Positions 28,034 through 36,912 of a DNA stretch of 64,000 nucleotides are shown here, piece after piece. The stretch is taken from positions 744,001-808,000 of the forward strand of contig NZ_FXWI01000003.1 in NCBI RefSeq assembly GCF_900177765.1, in the 5' to 3' direction. The DNA is from Agreia sp. VKM Ac-1783 (GTDB lineage: Bacteria > Actinomycetota > Actinomycetes > Actinomycetales > Microbacteriaceae). A program made the position numbers and the translations under genes. How positions within the stretch are numbered: the stretch's first letter is position 1; each line of letters opens with the position of its first letter. A model generated the notes under the pieces. That model saw nothing but the letters and a program-made list of their open reading frames with translations, did not search any database and was not told the origin of the DNA.

Positions 28034-28381
28034 ATGAGCGACCCTGAAGAGATGAAAAGGATGAGCTACGCGGGTGGAACGTTCGTGACGAGCGACGAGG
28101 TGGCCGATGCACTGGTGCACTTCGTGGCAATCGTTCCGCGCAATCGTCGCAATCAAGTCTTGGTCGTGCCCGGCTTCGATGCTGGTGGAACGCCGACGCC
28201 CGTGGCGCTCGTGCTGGGGCCGACGAGCCAGATCATGAGCCAGCACGAGGACGTGTCGTACGCCGAGCCCGAAACTCAGGGAGTCGCCGAGCGGGTGCTC
28301 GAGCAGGCGCGTTCGCACGAGAACACCGCGCGCATCGACAGCAGCAACGGCAAGGCGAATCTCGACTACGACGTCTTCTGA
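28034..28381 (+). CDS. Hypothetical 115-residue protein
   Basis: A soluble-looking protein starting at ATG 28034 with AAAGG seven bases upstream. It contains MSYAGGTFVTSDEVADALVH, a VPRNRRNQVLVVPGFD strand-rich region and an acidic end. The middle repeats the pattern of a small all-beta domain, but no family is recognised. It is convergent with the MarP gene, 17 bases apart. Confidence 0.6.
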   Translation: MSDPEEMKRMSYAGGTFVTSDEVADALVHFVAIVPRNRRNQVLVVPGFDAGGTPTPVALVLGPTSQIMSQHEDVSYAEPETQGVAERVLEQARSHENTARIDSSNGKANLDYDVF

Positions 28382-28398
28382 GACATCGACGGCCTGCT

Positions 28399-29565
28399 TC
28401 AGGCCGAGCACGCCCCGGTACTCACGGGCGCCGTCAGCTCGGGCGCCTGTGCGGCCACAGGAGAAAGCTCCTCCATCGTGAGCGCATAGCCCACATTGCT
28501 CACCGTGCTGGCCTTCGCGAAGACCACGCCGGCGACCTGGCCGTCGACCGTGAGAAGCGGTCCGCCCGAGTTTCCGGGCTCGATGTCCGCGGCGAGCGTG
28601 TAGGCATCCCGAGTGGTGCCGACTGCGCCGTCTGAGATCAACTGGAGGGGACCGGCGGCCAGGACCTCCGCTCCGGCGATCGAGAAGGGACCGCCGAAGG
28701 GATAGCCGGCGACGATCGCCGGACTCGTCGGCGGCAGGCTGTCGGTCAGTTGAAGGGCGTCTGCAGGCAGACCGTCGACCGCGATGACGGCGAGATCCGC
28801 CGCCGCGTCGAAGTAGACGATGCGCCCCGATCGCGGGGATTGACCGGGCACCTCCACCACGGGCTCCGAGATCCCCGCCACGACATGGGCGTTGGTGATC
28901 ACTCTGTCTGGTGCGACCGCGAAACCGCTGCCCGACATGGTGATGCCGCACGCGTATGCGGTGCCTGTGATGCGGACGACCGATCGAGCCGCCGCGGTGA
29001 GCGCAGGGCTGTCGGTACTGACCGTCGGAATAGACGGAGCCGTACTCGGCGCGCCGAGTGCATCGATGACCCAGGGAGCGCCGTCGGTGACCGCGGCCGT
29101 GCGCACCTGGGCGAGAAACGTGCTGACCTGAGGGGGAACGATGCCGTCGATGGTCCGCAGAATCGACGATGACGCGAGGGCCTGAGTCAGCGGCGCGACG
29201 CCGAGAGTCGAGATGCCGGATGCGACGGTGACCACGACGAGTGCGGCCGCGACCCCGCTGCCGACGAATCCGAGCGTGCGGTCGACGAATCGGAGTTTTG
29301 CTTTCGCTACTCCTCGACCGATCGCCCGCCCGATCGTGGTTCCGAGCAGGTACCCCGCCGTGACCAGAATGAACGCTGTTCCGATCACCCCCGCGATCCG
29401 CCACTCCGGCGCGGAGATCCACGCAACGACGGGCGGAATCGCGAAGTACGCGCCCACACCCCCGGCGATCACCCCGGCGAGGCCCAGCAGCGATCTCACC
29501 AAACCCAGTCGGTAACCCGCCACGGCCCCCGCAATAAGCACGATCACCACGATGACGTCGATCAT
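28399..29565 (-). CDS. marP: MarP-type membrane serine protease
   Basis: A 388-residue protein: four membrane helices of a CvpA-like domain (residues 1-120), then a trypsin-fold protease outside the membrane. The catalytic triad is His227 in ITNAHVVAG, Asp257 in DAAADLAVI and Ser333 in EPGNSGGPL. Cys206 and Cys386 could form the disulfide seen in mycobacterial MarP (acid-resistance protease). The domain order matches MarP exactly; a role in acid or oxidative stress is inferred. Its start overlaps the stop of the upstream DUF4241 gene by four bases. Confidence 0.9.
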   Translation of the reverse strand: MIDVIVVIVLIAGAVAGYRLGLVRSLLGLAGVIAGGVGAYFAIPPVVAWISAPEWRIAGVIGTAFILVTAGYLLGTTIGRAIGRGVAKAKLRFVDRTLGFVGSGVAAALVVVTVASGISTLGVAPLTQALASSSILRTIDGIVPPQVSTFLAQVRTAAVTDGAPWVIDALGAPSTAPSIPTVSTDSPALTAAARSVVRITGTAYACGITMSGSGFAVAPDRVITNAHVVAGISEPVVEVPGQSPRSGRIVYFDAAADLAVIAVDGLPADALQLTDSLPPTSPAIVAGYPFGGPFSIAGAEVLAAGPLQLISDGAVGTTRDAYTLAADIEPGNSGGPLLTVDGQVAGVVFAKASTVSNVGYALTMEELSPVAAQAPELTAPVSTGACSA

Positions 29566-30281
29566 CCGAGGAGCCTCTTCACGCGGGCGATCCAGCTCTT
29601 CGCCGCCCCTGTCGGCTCGGCATCAGGGGCCGAGCCGACCACCCGCAGATCGATGTGCACGCCGGTGAGGCGACCCTCCGCATCCCGCGTTTGAACGACG
29701 GGGTAGAACCCGTCGCCCCAGCCCGAGTGGGCGAGGACCACGTTCTCGCCCGCCTGGGCGAGCGGCATCTCGATGTTCGCGGTTCCCGCGGGCAGCGGGG
29801 CATCGGCATCCATGATGTCGAACCACGAGCCGGGCTCGCCCGTGTCGAAGACGTCGTCATACCAGTCGTCGCCGTCACCCGGCATTGATGTCGCGACGGC
29901 GGCGGCGTCGAAGAACGCGACGGTGCCCGCATCGACGGCGACACCGAAGTAGGAGTCGTCTTCGGGCGGACCGTAGGGGCCGGGCACCGGTTCGAGGTCG
30001 ACGGTCGGCGCATCGGAGAGAATGAGCGACAGATAGGCCTCGCGACGGTGCGAGCCGTCTTGCTCGGTCGACACGTCTGCCACGGTGACAGTCACGGGGT
30101 ACGCGCCCGGCGGAATCTGCACGGTGATGGGCAGGTCGAGGGCCACGAACGGATCAGCGGCGCCGAGAGAGCCCGACGGAACACGGAGGGTTCCGAGGTC
30201 GTGAACGGTCAGTGTGCCTCGCACGCCGGTGACGAGCGGAGCTGGGCCCGAGGCGCCGGCGAAGAATTCGGAGAGCTGCAC
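29562..30281 (-). CDS. DUF4241-domain protein
   Basis: A 239-residue protein with the DUF4241 pattern: YPVTVTVADVS, HRREAYLSLILSD, FGVAVDAGTVAFFDA and a late LAHSGWGDGFYPVVQTRDA followed by GRLTGVHIDL. Function of the domain is unknown; it appears in bacterial proteins, including some near toxin or immunity genes, but no toxin gene is adjacent here. It is translationally coupled to marP (ATGA overlap), which is unusual enough to suggest shared expression. Confidence 0.8.
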   Translation of the reverse strand: MQLSEFFAGASGPAPLVTGVRGTLTVHDLGTLRVPSGSLGAADPFVALDLPITVQIPPGAYPVTVTVADVSTEQDGSHRREAYLSLILSDAPTVDLEPVPGPYGPPEDDSYFGVAVDAGTVAFFDAAAVATSMPGDGDDWYDDVFDTGEPGSWFDIMDADAPLPAGTANIEMPLAQAGENVVLAHSGWGDGFYPVVQTRDAEGRLTGVHIDLRVVGSAPDAEPTGAAKSWIARVKRLLG

Positions 30282-30311
30282 CCGACAATGATGCCAGCCC
30301 GAGTTGTGGGT

Positions 30312-31199
30312 CTACTTCGCGATGAGGAGGTCGCGGAAGCCGAACCCCCCGCGCGGCGGCAGAGCAGCTCGGATCTCCTCCGCGGAGAAGTCGAGTCGGG
30401 GCCGCAGGTCGACCGGTAGCTCGGGCGTCGGGGGAGCGGCTATCGACACGCCTTCGGCCAGCATCGTCGCCTGGGCTTTGGCGATGAGAGGGACCTTCAT
30501 CGTCCACTCCGTGAGCTGCGCGACCACGCGGATGGCCCACACCGGTGCGGGGACGATGGCGACGCGACGACCGAGGACGCGCGCAACCCTCCGCACGGCT
30601 TCGCTCAGCAGGAGTTCCTCATGCCCGGTCACGGCGACGGTGCTGTTCGTCAGCCGCCCCTCGACGGATGCGACGAGAACGTCGACCATCTCACTCACGG
30701 GTATGGGCCGGATGCTCTTCTCGCGCAGGCCCACGGTCGCGAAGAGAGGCAGCGTCTGCACGGAATGGCTCAGGTGGTCGACGAGGTGATCGCCATGACC
30801 GTAGATCATTCCCGCCTTCAGTACGGTGAAGTCGAGACCAGACGAACGGATCATCTCTTCGGCGGCCCATTTCGACTCGTGATACGCCGAACCGCAGTCG
30901 GGGCGGGCACGAAGAAAGCTGAGCATCACGATGCGAGAGACGCCGGCGCGCTTGGCCGCCTCGATGACGGCGCGGGTGCCTTCGATGTGCACCTTGTCGT
31001 ACGTCTGATCGCCGATCTCGCGATTGATGCCGGCGCAGTGCGCCACAGCGTCGCATCCGGCGAAGGCGGTCGCCATGGCGTCGACGTCGGTGATATCGAT
31101 GCCGCTTCGACGGGAGACGAGAACGACGTCGTCGGGCGCGAACCGCTCGGCGAGGTGGCGGCCGAGAAATCCGGCGCCGCCGGTGATGGCGATCTTCAC
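30312..31199 (-). CDS. Atypical SDR / NAD(P)-binding epimerase-like protein
   Basis: A 295-residue Rossmann-fold protein starting MKIAITGGAGFLGRHLAERF (GGxGFLG nucleotide-binding motif). It has an AHCAGI strand and a YHESKWAAEEMI segment that supplies the SDR Tyr-x3-Lys pair. The pattern with VVNLV-like C-terminal membrane-proximal helices resembles the NmrA/NDUFA9-like atypical SDRs used as sensors or electron-chain assembly proteins. Substrate is unknown. It ends 30 bases upstream of the DUF4241 gene on the same strand. Confidence 0.85.
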   Translation of the reverse strand: MKIAITGGAGFLGRHLAERFAPDDVVLVSRRSGIDITDVDAMATAFAGCDAVAHCAGINREIGDQTYDKVHIEGTRAVIEAAKRAGVSRIVMLSFLRARPDCGSAYHESKWAAEEMIRSSGLDFTVLKAGMIYGHGDHLVDHLSHSVQTLPLFATVGLREKSIRPIPVSEMVDVLVASVEGRLTNSTVAVTGHEELLLSEAVRRVARVLGRRVAIVPAPVWAIRVVAQLTEWTMKVPLIAKAQATMLAEGVSIAAPPTPELPVDLRPRLDFSAEEIRAALPPRGGFGFRDLLIAK

Positions 31200-31244
31200 A
31201 GGCCCCCTCGTCGCACGAACAGTGCCGAAAGCAGAAAAATACGG

Positions 31245-31317
31245 TGGGCCCCGCCGGGCTCGAACCGGCGACCCGCGGATTAAAAGTCCGATGCTCTACC
31301 AACTGAGCTAGAGGCCC
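31245..31317 (-). tRNA. tRNA-Lys (UUU)
   Basis: A 73-base cloverleaf on the minus strand. The acceptor arm GGGCCTC pairs with GGGGCCC (one G.T); the D-loop has AGCTCAGTTGGTAGAGC; the anticodon loop CTTTTAA reads TTT; the T-arm carries GGTTCGAGCCC. The discriminator is A, and CCA is not encoded. Confidence 0.97.
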
Positions 31318-31374
31318 GCAGCGACTAATCTAGCGTGTCTTTGCGCTCCGATCGAACCGAGGCAGGATGGACGC

Positions 31375-32004
31375 ATGACAAGCGAGCATCGCAAACCCGC
31401 ACTCTTCGGCGGATCGGAGTTCGAGGCGTTCAAGGGTGGCGAGGATCCCGCCCACATCTCGCGGCTCGCGCACGACACGGCGAGTGCGCTGCTGGGGAGG
31501 GTTCGCGCCGATCCAGACCCGGGAGTCATCGACCGACTCATCGAGTACACCGACCTGCACGGAATCGACGCCATCGCCGAGCTGTGGTCGCGGGCGTCAT
31601 CGCACAGCCTTCCGGGGGCGCTCTGGCGCATCTACCTGCTCCGCGCTCTGATCCGTCAAGATCCCGAGCAGTCGAGTTTTCTGTTCCAGAAGGGCAGCGA
31701 GCTCAGCATCACCATCGACCCTGTTGTCGCCGGTGCGACCTCGCCGACGGGTCCGAAAGAGATCACCGAACTCGCCGACCAGATTCTGCGCGGCATCTTC
31801 GATGGCGACTTCGCCGTGGCCCTCGAGCGGGCGGCAGCCTTCTGCCGCATCATGTCTCTCGGAGCGGCCGCCGAAGCCGACGATACCGAATCGGATTCGG
31901 CCGAGCGGGCATCCGAATTCACGGTGCGCGCCAACCGCTTCGCCGAGACGGCGTCGGAGTTCGCTATCTGCGCAAAACTGTGGAGAACGGACAGCCTCGA
32001 CTGA
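31375..32004 (+). CDS. Conserved-type 209-residue protein of unknown function
   Basis: A soluble, helix-rich acidic protein beginning MTSEHRKPALFGGSEFEAF. It starts just downstream of the tRNA-Lys gene on the opposite strand. No catalytic motif, signal peptide or membrane segment is visible. Proteins with this start are, as I recall, widespread in Microbacteriaceae and sometimes carry doubtful RNA-polymerase-subunit labels. I see no sequence reason for that and leave it unnamed. Confidence 0.75.
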   Translation: MTSEHRKPALFGGSEFEAFKGGEDPAHISRLAHDTASALLGRVRADPDPGVIDRLIEYTDLHGIDAIAELWSRASSHSLPGALWRIYLLRALIRQDPEQSSFLFQKGSELSITIDPVVAGATSPTGPKEITELADQILRGIFDGDFAVALERAAAFCRIMSLGAAAEADDTESDSAERASEFTVRANRFAETASEFAICAKLWRTDSLD

Positions 32005-32154
32005 AGTCGGGTAAAGTCGTATCTCGCCGGGCCGTGGTAACCCCGGGCTCCAATTTCCGCCGTTACGAACGGCCTTCCGCCGAGAGGCGTTCCGCGGCCT
32101 GGCACTACTTCTGATCGTCGGCCGCGAGGCCGGTCACCGGGCGGGCGCATCCTC

Positions 32155-32562
32155 ATGGCATTCCGAGTCGCCGCCGTCATCTGGACAGCCATCGCGCTCG
32201 TGGTGATAGCGATCGTGCATTTCTCTCTCGCTCCGCAATTCGATCTGGTGCAGACGCGGCTCGAAGGCGGCTTCGTGGCGACCGTGGGCCAGCTCTTTCG
32301 CGTCGCAGCGGTGTCGAGTGCTGTGCTCGCCGTGCTCATCCTCGTGAGGCCGCGCCGGTGGTCGGCGCTCGTCGTCGCATCCGCATCGTTGGCAGGACTT
32401 GTCCTGACGGTGGCAAGCACCGTCACACCCATCGAGCTTCCCTTTGGACTCCCGATGATCCCGGTCGGCCCCTGGCTGCAGCTGCGAGTCGTTACGGCGG
32501 CTGCGGAGACCCTCGCGGTCGTCGGCTCGATCACGATCGCGAGCCTTCGGCGCCCCAAATAG
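32155..32562 (+). CDS. Four-helix small membrane protein
   Basis: A 135-residue protein with four hydrophobic helices (about 5-27, 45-65, 70-92, 108-128) and a basic C-terminus. No Shine-Dalgarno is clear at ATG 32155. The 150 bases upstream contain a small perfect hairpin (GCCGTT/AACGGC, 32059-32073) but no gene. Function is unknown. The glycosyltransferase genes begin 131 bases downstream. Confidence 0.6.
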   Translation: MAFRVAAVIWTAIALVVIAIVHFSLAPQFDLVQTRLEGGFVATVGQLFRVAAVSSAVLAVLILVRPRRWSALVVASASLAGLVLTVASTVTPIELPFGLPMIPVGPWLQLRVVTAAAETLAVVGSITIASLRRPK

Positions 32563-32693
32563 CGCACAGCGTGTAGGGCAGCTTCGTCGATTTGGCAAGG
32601 GTCAAAATGGCCCCCGCGTTCGGGTGACATGCTGAGATCCGCCGAAGGCACGACTTCACGCGGCGCACAACAACCCACGAAACGGAGGCGGCA

Positions 32694-33914
32694 ATGACGA
32701 GCCTTCTTTCGCATTCGAGTCGAGACGGTTCAGTACCCGAAAAGCCGGTCGCGCGCGAGGACCGTGCCGTTCGTGAACCGCAGCTGGTGCGGGTGGCGTC
32801 CGTGCCCGCATCCCATGTCTATGTGCGTCACATCTCACCGATCGATGGCGATGTGGCGCAGCCCGGCGGCCCGATGGCCGCCTCGCACGACGGCGGAGTA
32901 CGAGTCGTGCGTCTCGCCGACCCCGACCCCGACGACCCGAGTCGCTCCGCCGAGCAGCGCTGGTGGCCGCCGACGATGCTCGAGGCCGAGTGGGTGCGAG
33001 AGCACGCAGACGACTTCGACATCTTTCACCTGCAATTCGGATTCGACGCACGGACTCCGGATCAACTGCGCGAGCTCGTCGCCGAGTTGCGTCGGCAGGG
33101 CAAGCCGCTCGTCTACACAGTGCACGACCTCCGCAATCCGCACCACCACAGCCCGGCCGAACACGATGCTCAGCTCGACGTCCTCGTGCCCGCGGCCGAC
33201 GCGGTCATCACGCTGACAGACGGGGCCGCCTACGAGATCAAGCGCCGCTGGGCCCGCCGCGCCATCGTGCTGCCGCACCCCCACGTGGTCGACTTCGAGA
33301 CGATGCGTCGGGTGCAGCATGACCGGCTCGATGCGCGACCAGACAGCGGCGATGGCGAATTCCGCATCGGTCTGCACCTGAAGAGCCTTCGCGCCAACAT
33401 GAACCCGGTGCCGGTCGTCGGCGCTCTGCTCGACACCATCGATGGACTGCCCGGAGCGGTTCTCCAGATCGACGGCCATCGTGATCTTCTCGAACCCACC
33501 GGTCTGCGCTACGACGAGGGCCTCGCCGATCTTCTCCGCGAAGCTGCGGAGGCGGGTCGCATCGATCTTCGGATCCACGACTATTTCGATGATGCTCACC
33601 TGTGGCAGTACCTCGCGTCGCTCGACCTGTCGGTGCTGCCCTACCGCTTCGGAACGCATTCGGGATGGCTCGAGGCCTGCCGCGATCTCGGAACCGCCGT
33701 GCTCGCACCCACCTGCGGCTACTACCGGGATCAGGCTCCTGTGATGCTCTACCTGCACGACGACGACGGCCTCGACGCCGACTCGTTGGGATGCGCGGTC
33801 GCTCGTGCCTACTACGACCGACCGTCCTTCTCCATCACGGTCGACGAGCGTCGGCGCCAGCGTGACGCGGTATCAGACGCGCACGCCGCGCTCTACCGCG
33901 ATCTGCTTCGATGA
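32694..33914 (+). CDS. GT-B-fold glycosyltransferase, first gene of a four-gene set
   Basis: A 406-residue protein with two Rossmann-like halves. After a ~45-residue variable start come HISPIDGDVAQPGGPM, an IFHLQFGFD strand and YTVHDLRNPHH, as in the acceptor half of GT4-like enzymes. The donor half has GLHLKSLRANM and a late VLPYRFGTHSGWLEACRDLGT segment, like the nucleotide-sugar loop of GT-B enzymes, with an acidic residue in the EAC position. Donor and acceptor are unknown. ATG 32694 follows GGAGGC. The stop overlaps the next glycosyltransferase by four bases. Confidence 0.8.
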   Translation: MTSLLSHSSRDGSVPEKPVAREDRAVREPQLVRVASVPASHVYVRHISPIDGDVAQPGGPMAASHDGGVRVVRLADPDPDDPSRSAEQRWWPPTMLEAEWVREHADDFDIFHLQFGFDARTPDQLRELVAELRRQGKPLVYTVHDLRNPHHHSPAEHDAQLDVLVPAADAVITLTDGAAYEIKRRWARRAIVLPHPHVVDFETMRRVQHDRLDARPDSGDGEFRIGLHLKSLRANMNPVPVVGALLDTIDGLPGAVLQIDGHRDLLEPTGLRYDEGLADLLREAAEAGRIDLRIHDYFDDAHLWQYLASLDLSVLPYRFGTHSGWLEACRDLGTAVLAPTCGYYRDQAPVMLYLHDDDGLDADSLGCAVARAYYDRPSFSITVDERRRQRDAVSDAHAALYRDLLR

Positions 33915-34987
33915 GGCGGGCCCTCCGCATCTGCCTGATCGCCTCCAGTCGCTTTCCTATTGCAGAGCCGTTCGCGGGCGGCCTCGAAGCCCACACGCAC
34001 AGCCTGGCGAGCGAGCTCATCCGTCGAGGCCACGAGGTCACCCTGTTCGCCGCCCCCGGATCGGATCCTGGTCTCGGAGTGACAGAGATCGGAGTCGCGC
34101 CTTTCAGCAGCAGCCCGGCCGCCCGCGCCGATGTGGGTGCCCGGCCGGAGGAGTGGATGCGCGAACACCATGCGTACCTGAAACTGATGCTGGATCTGAG
34201 TCGATCCCCGGGCCGCTTCGACGTGGTGCACAACAACAGCCTCCATCACCTGCCCGTCGCCATGGCGGAGGCGACGGGGCTTCCTTTTGTCACTACGCTG
34301 CACACCCCTCCCGTGCCATGGCTCGAATCGGCAGCGATGTTGGCCTCGCCCAGCCTCGCCTATGCCTCGGTGAGTCGGCACACGTCGAGAGCCTGGGGTC
34401 ACGTCGTCGACAGCACGGTGATCCGCAACGGTGTCGACACGAACAGATGGATCCCCGGGCCGGGCGGCGAGGCTGCGATCTGGTTCGGGCGCGTGGTTCC
34501 CGAGAAAGCCCCAGACCTCGCGATTCGTGCGGCGCGTGAAGCGGGAATGAGTATCGATCTGGCGGGGCCGAGTCTCGACAAGGGTTACTTCGATGCGGAG
34601 ATCGCCCCGTTGCTCGACGACCGCACTCGCTACTTGGGGCACCTGAGGCACGAGCAGCTGATGCGAGCCGTCGGACGCGCGTGCGTCTCGGTGGTCACGC
34701 CGAACTGGGACGAGCCGTACGGCCTCGTCGCGGCTGAGTCGCTGGCGTGCGGCACGCCCGTCGCGGCCTTCGCTCGGGGAGGAGTTCCCGAGATCCTCGA
34801 CGAACGCTCCGGCCGTCTTGCTGCCCCCGGCGACGTTGTCGGGCTCGGACAGGCCATGATCGAGGCTGCGCAGCTCTCTCGCGGTGACGCCCGAGACCGT
34901 GCCGTCACCTCGTGTTCGCTCGAGCGGATGGTCGACGACTACGAGCTTCTCTACGACACGATGATCGAGTCCGAGATCGCCGCGTGA
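33911..34987 (+). CDS. GT4-family glycosyltransferase
   Basis: A 358-residue retaining-type GT4 enzyme. It has the N-terminal acceptor half with a glycine-rich PFAGGLEAHTHSLA loop, VVHNNSLHHLP, and the donor-half E-x7-E motif within DEPYGLVAAESLACGTPV. Sugar and acceptor are unknown. ATG at 33911 overlaps the upstream stop, and its own stop overlaps the next GTG. Expected to act at the cytosolic face of the membrane. Confidence 0.88.
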   Translation: MRRALRICLIASSRFPIAEPFAGGLEAHTHSLASELIRRGHEVTLFAAPGSDPGLGVTEIGVAPFSSSPAARADVGARPEEWMREHHAYLKLMLDLSRSPGRFDVVHNNSLHHLPVAMAEATGLPFVTTLHTPPVPWLESAAMLASPSLAYASVSRHTSRAWGHVVDSTVIRNGVDTNRWIPGPGGEAAIWFGRVVPEKAPDLAIRAAREAGMSIDLAGPSLDKGYFDAEIAPLLDDRTRYLGHLRHEQLMRAVGRACVSVVTPNWDEPYGLVAAESLACGTPVAAFARGGVPEILDERSGRLAAPGDVVGLGQAMIEAAQLSRGDARDRAVTSCSLERMVDDYELLYDTMIESEIAA

Positions 34988-36009
34988 TCGGCTACTACAT
35001 CCACCATCAGGGTCGTGGACACCTGAATCGAGCTCTGGCGATCGCGGCCGAGCTCGATCAGACCGTCGTGGGACTCTCGTCGCACCCCCGCCCCGCCGAC
35101 TGGAGCGGCGAGTGGGTGGATCTGCCTCGCGACGACGAGTCGATCGAGCCGCGTGACGTCGATGCGCACACACGTCTGCATTGGGTGCCCCTACACGATG
35201 CCGGACTTCGAGCACGGATGGCGCGGATCTCGCGGTGGATCTCAGAGTCGAAGCCGCGGCTGATCGTCGTGGATGTCTCGGTGGAGGTCGCTCTGCTCGC
35301 CCGGCTTCTCGGCGTACCGGTCGTGACTGTGGCGCTACCCGGCATCCGGGCAGACGAGGCCCATGGGCTCGGATATGACATCTCGGCTGCGATCATCGCG
35401 GCGTGGCCGCGACAAGCCGACGGCATGATCTCGGGTCTCAGCGCGTCGGCTCGCCGACGCCTGCACTGCGTGGGGGCGATCTCGCGGTTCGGTTCACGGG
35501 GCGACGAGGGGCGTCCAGCACTCGGCTCCGGCTCGTCCCGGCGGGTGCTTCTCCTGGGCGGTGCCGGCGGCAGCTCCCTCGATCCAGCGGCGGTTGCGAC
35601 GGCGCGAGCGTCTACGCCCGACTGGCACTGGACGGTGTTGGGAAGCCGAGGAGGGCGATGGGTCGACGACCCGTGGCCCGACATCTGCTCGGCCGATGTC
35701 GTGATCACCCACGCGGGGCAGAACGCGCTCGCGGATGTTGCCGCCGCTCGCCGCCCGGCCGTCGTGATTCCTGAATCGAGACCGCATGACGAGCAGGTCA
35801 CGACCGCCTCGGTGCTGGCGGGTAGCAGCAGGTGGCCCGCGATCGTGCGGTGGAACTTCCCCGAGACGGGGTGGCCGACCCTCCTCGAGGAGGCGGCGGC
35901 ACTCGATGGCGATCTCTGGCGCACCTGGAACGACGGCAACGGAGCACGGGCAGCTGCGGCGGTGATCCGGGCCGAGCTGACGCATGCCGCGACCTCGGAC
36001 GCCTCATGA
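34984..36009 (+). CDS. MurG/GT28-like glycosyltransferase
   Basis: A 341-residue GT-B protein. It starts VIGYYIHHQGRGHLNRALAI, the GxGHxxR-type loop of GT1/GT28 enzymes. The C-terminal half has LLGGAGGSSLDP, a DVVITHAGQNALADVAAARR donor-site loop and VVIPESRPHDEQ. This inverting family uses UDP- or dTDP-sugars; the substrate is unknown. GTG 34984 overlaps the previous stop, and the stop overlaps the next ATG, making a chain of four coupled genes. Confidence 0.85.
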   Translation: MIGYYIHHQGRGHLNRALAIAAELDQTVVGLSSHPRPADWSGEWVDLPRDDESIEPRDVDAHTRLHWVPLHDAGLRARMARISRWISESKPRLIVVDVSVEVALLARLLGVPVVTVALPGIRADEAHGLGYDISAAIIAAWPRQADGMISGLSASARRRLHCVGAISRFGSRGDEGRPALGSGSSRRVLLLGGAGGSSLDPAAVATARASTPDWHWTVLGSRGGRWVDDPWPDICSADVVITHAGQNALADVAAARRPAVVIPESRPHDEQVTTASVLAGSSRWPAIVRWNFPETGWPTLLEEAAALDGDLWRTWNDGNGARAAAAVIRAELTHAATSDAS

Positions 36010-36827
36010 CGCGGGTGGCCATCGTGACCGTCGTGCACGGTCGGCACGCTCACCTCGCGCTGCAGAGGCGGGCCGTCGCGCTCAGCGTGAGACAGCCTGA
36101 CGACTACATCGTGGTGGCTGTCGACGACGAGTCGGTGCCGGATGCGGCGCACGTCCGCGATCGCATCGTGCACATCCCGGCGCATCCGCTCGGCCTTCCC
36201 ATCGCTGCCGCCCGGAATGCAGGAGCCGAGGCTGCGCTCGCGGCGGGCGCCGACGTGATCGTCTTCCTCGACGTCGACTGCGTGCCCGGGCCGGAGCTGG
36301 TGGGAGCCTACGAGGCCGCCGCAGCCTCGGACGAGCTGCGCGACGACATCCTGTGCGGACCGGTGGCGTACCTGCCACCCGCCCCGCCCGACGGCTACGA
36401 CCTCGCGAGCATCGCCACGCTCGCGGCGCCGCATTCGGCTCGCCCTGCGCCGCAGCCCGGTCAGGTGATGCGCGGGGGAGACCACGACCTGTTCTGGTCT
36501 CTGTCGTTCGCGGTCACGGCGGCGACGTGGAGCAGGATCGGCGGCTTCGACGAGGCCTATGTCGGCTACGGCGGCGAGGATACGGACTTCGCCGCATCGG
36601 CGGCAGAGAAGAGCATCGAGCTCGCCTGGATCGGTGCGGCGCGCGCCTACCATCAGCATCACGCCGTCGAGTCGCCCCCGGTGTCTCACCTCGACGACAT
36701 CGTGCGCAACGCTGCCCTGTTTCACGAGCGGTGGCACAGGTGGCCCATGGTCGGCTGGCTCACCGCGTTCGACGACGCCGGACTCATCTCGCTCAGTCCG
36801 GTGAGCGGCGTCTACGAAAAGCTCTGA
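36006..36827 (+). CDS. GT2-like (GT-A) glycosyltransferase
   Basis: A 273-residue GT-A-fold enzyme. The N-terminal strand VAIVTVVHGR, the AAARNAGAEAAL helix, and the metal-binding Asp89-Val-Asp91 in VFLDVDCVPG are clear. A galactosyltransferase-type C-terminal motif is also present (GGFDEAYVGYGGEDTDFA). No membrane helix is visible. It is last of the four-gene set and 86 bases from sigK. Confidence 0.88.
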   Translation: MTRVAIVTVVHGRHAHLALQRRAVALSVRQPDDYIVVAVDDESVPDAAHVRDRIVHIPAHPLGLPIAAARNAGAEAALAAGADVIVFLDVDCVPGPELVGAYEAAAASDELRDDILCGPVAYLPPAPPDGYDLASIATLAAPHSARPAPQPGQVMRGGDHDLFWSLSFAVTAATWSRIGGFDEAYVGYGGEDTDFAASAAEKSIELAWIGAARAYHQHHAVESPPVSHLDDIVRNAALFHERWHRWPMVGWLTAFDDAGLISLSPVSGVYEKL

Positions 36828-36834
36828 CGCGCGA

Positions 36835-36863
36835 CCAATCCGACATCGTACCCGCGCCGAATC
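36835..36863 (+). promoter_or_regulatory. Candidate SigK-type promoter upstream of sigK
   Basis: CCAATCC (36835-36841) and CCGAATC (36857-36863), 15 bases apart, lie 50 bases before the sigK ATG. As I recall, mycobacterial SigK promoters have a -35 like CCATCC and a -10 of CCGAATC with similar spacing. The match suggests autoregulation. A CCAAT/ATTGG inverted repeat spans the same stretch. Confidence 0.6.
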
Positions 36864-36912
36864 ATTGGTGTGAACAGACCACGAACAACAGGCCCCCAGC
36901 GGGAAACCTGTC

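Noticed and set aside
32005-32154. Structured small RNA
   Set aside because: Only short hairpins (for example 32059-32073) with no recognisable RNA family or terminator.
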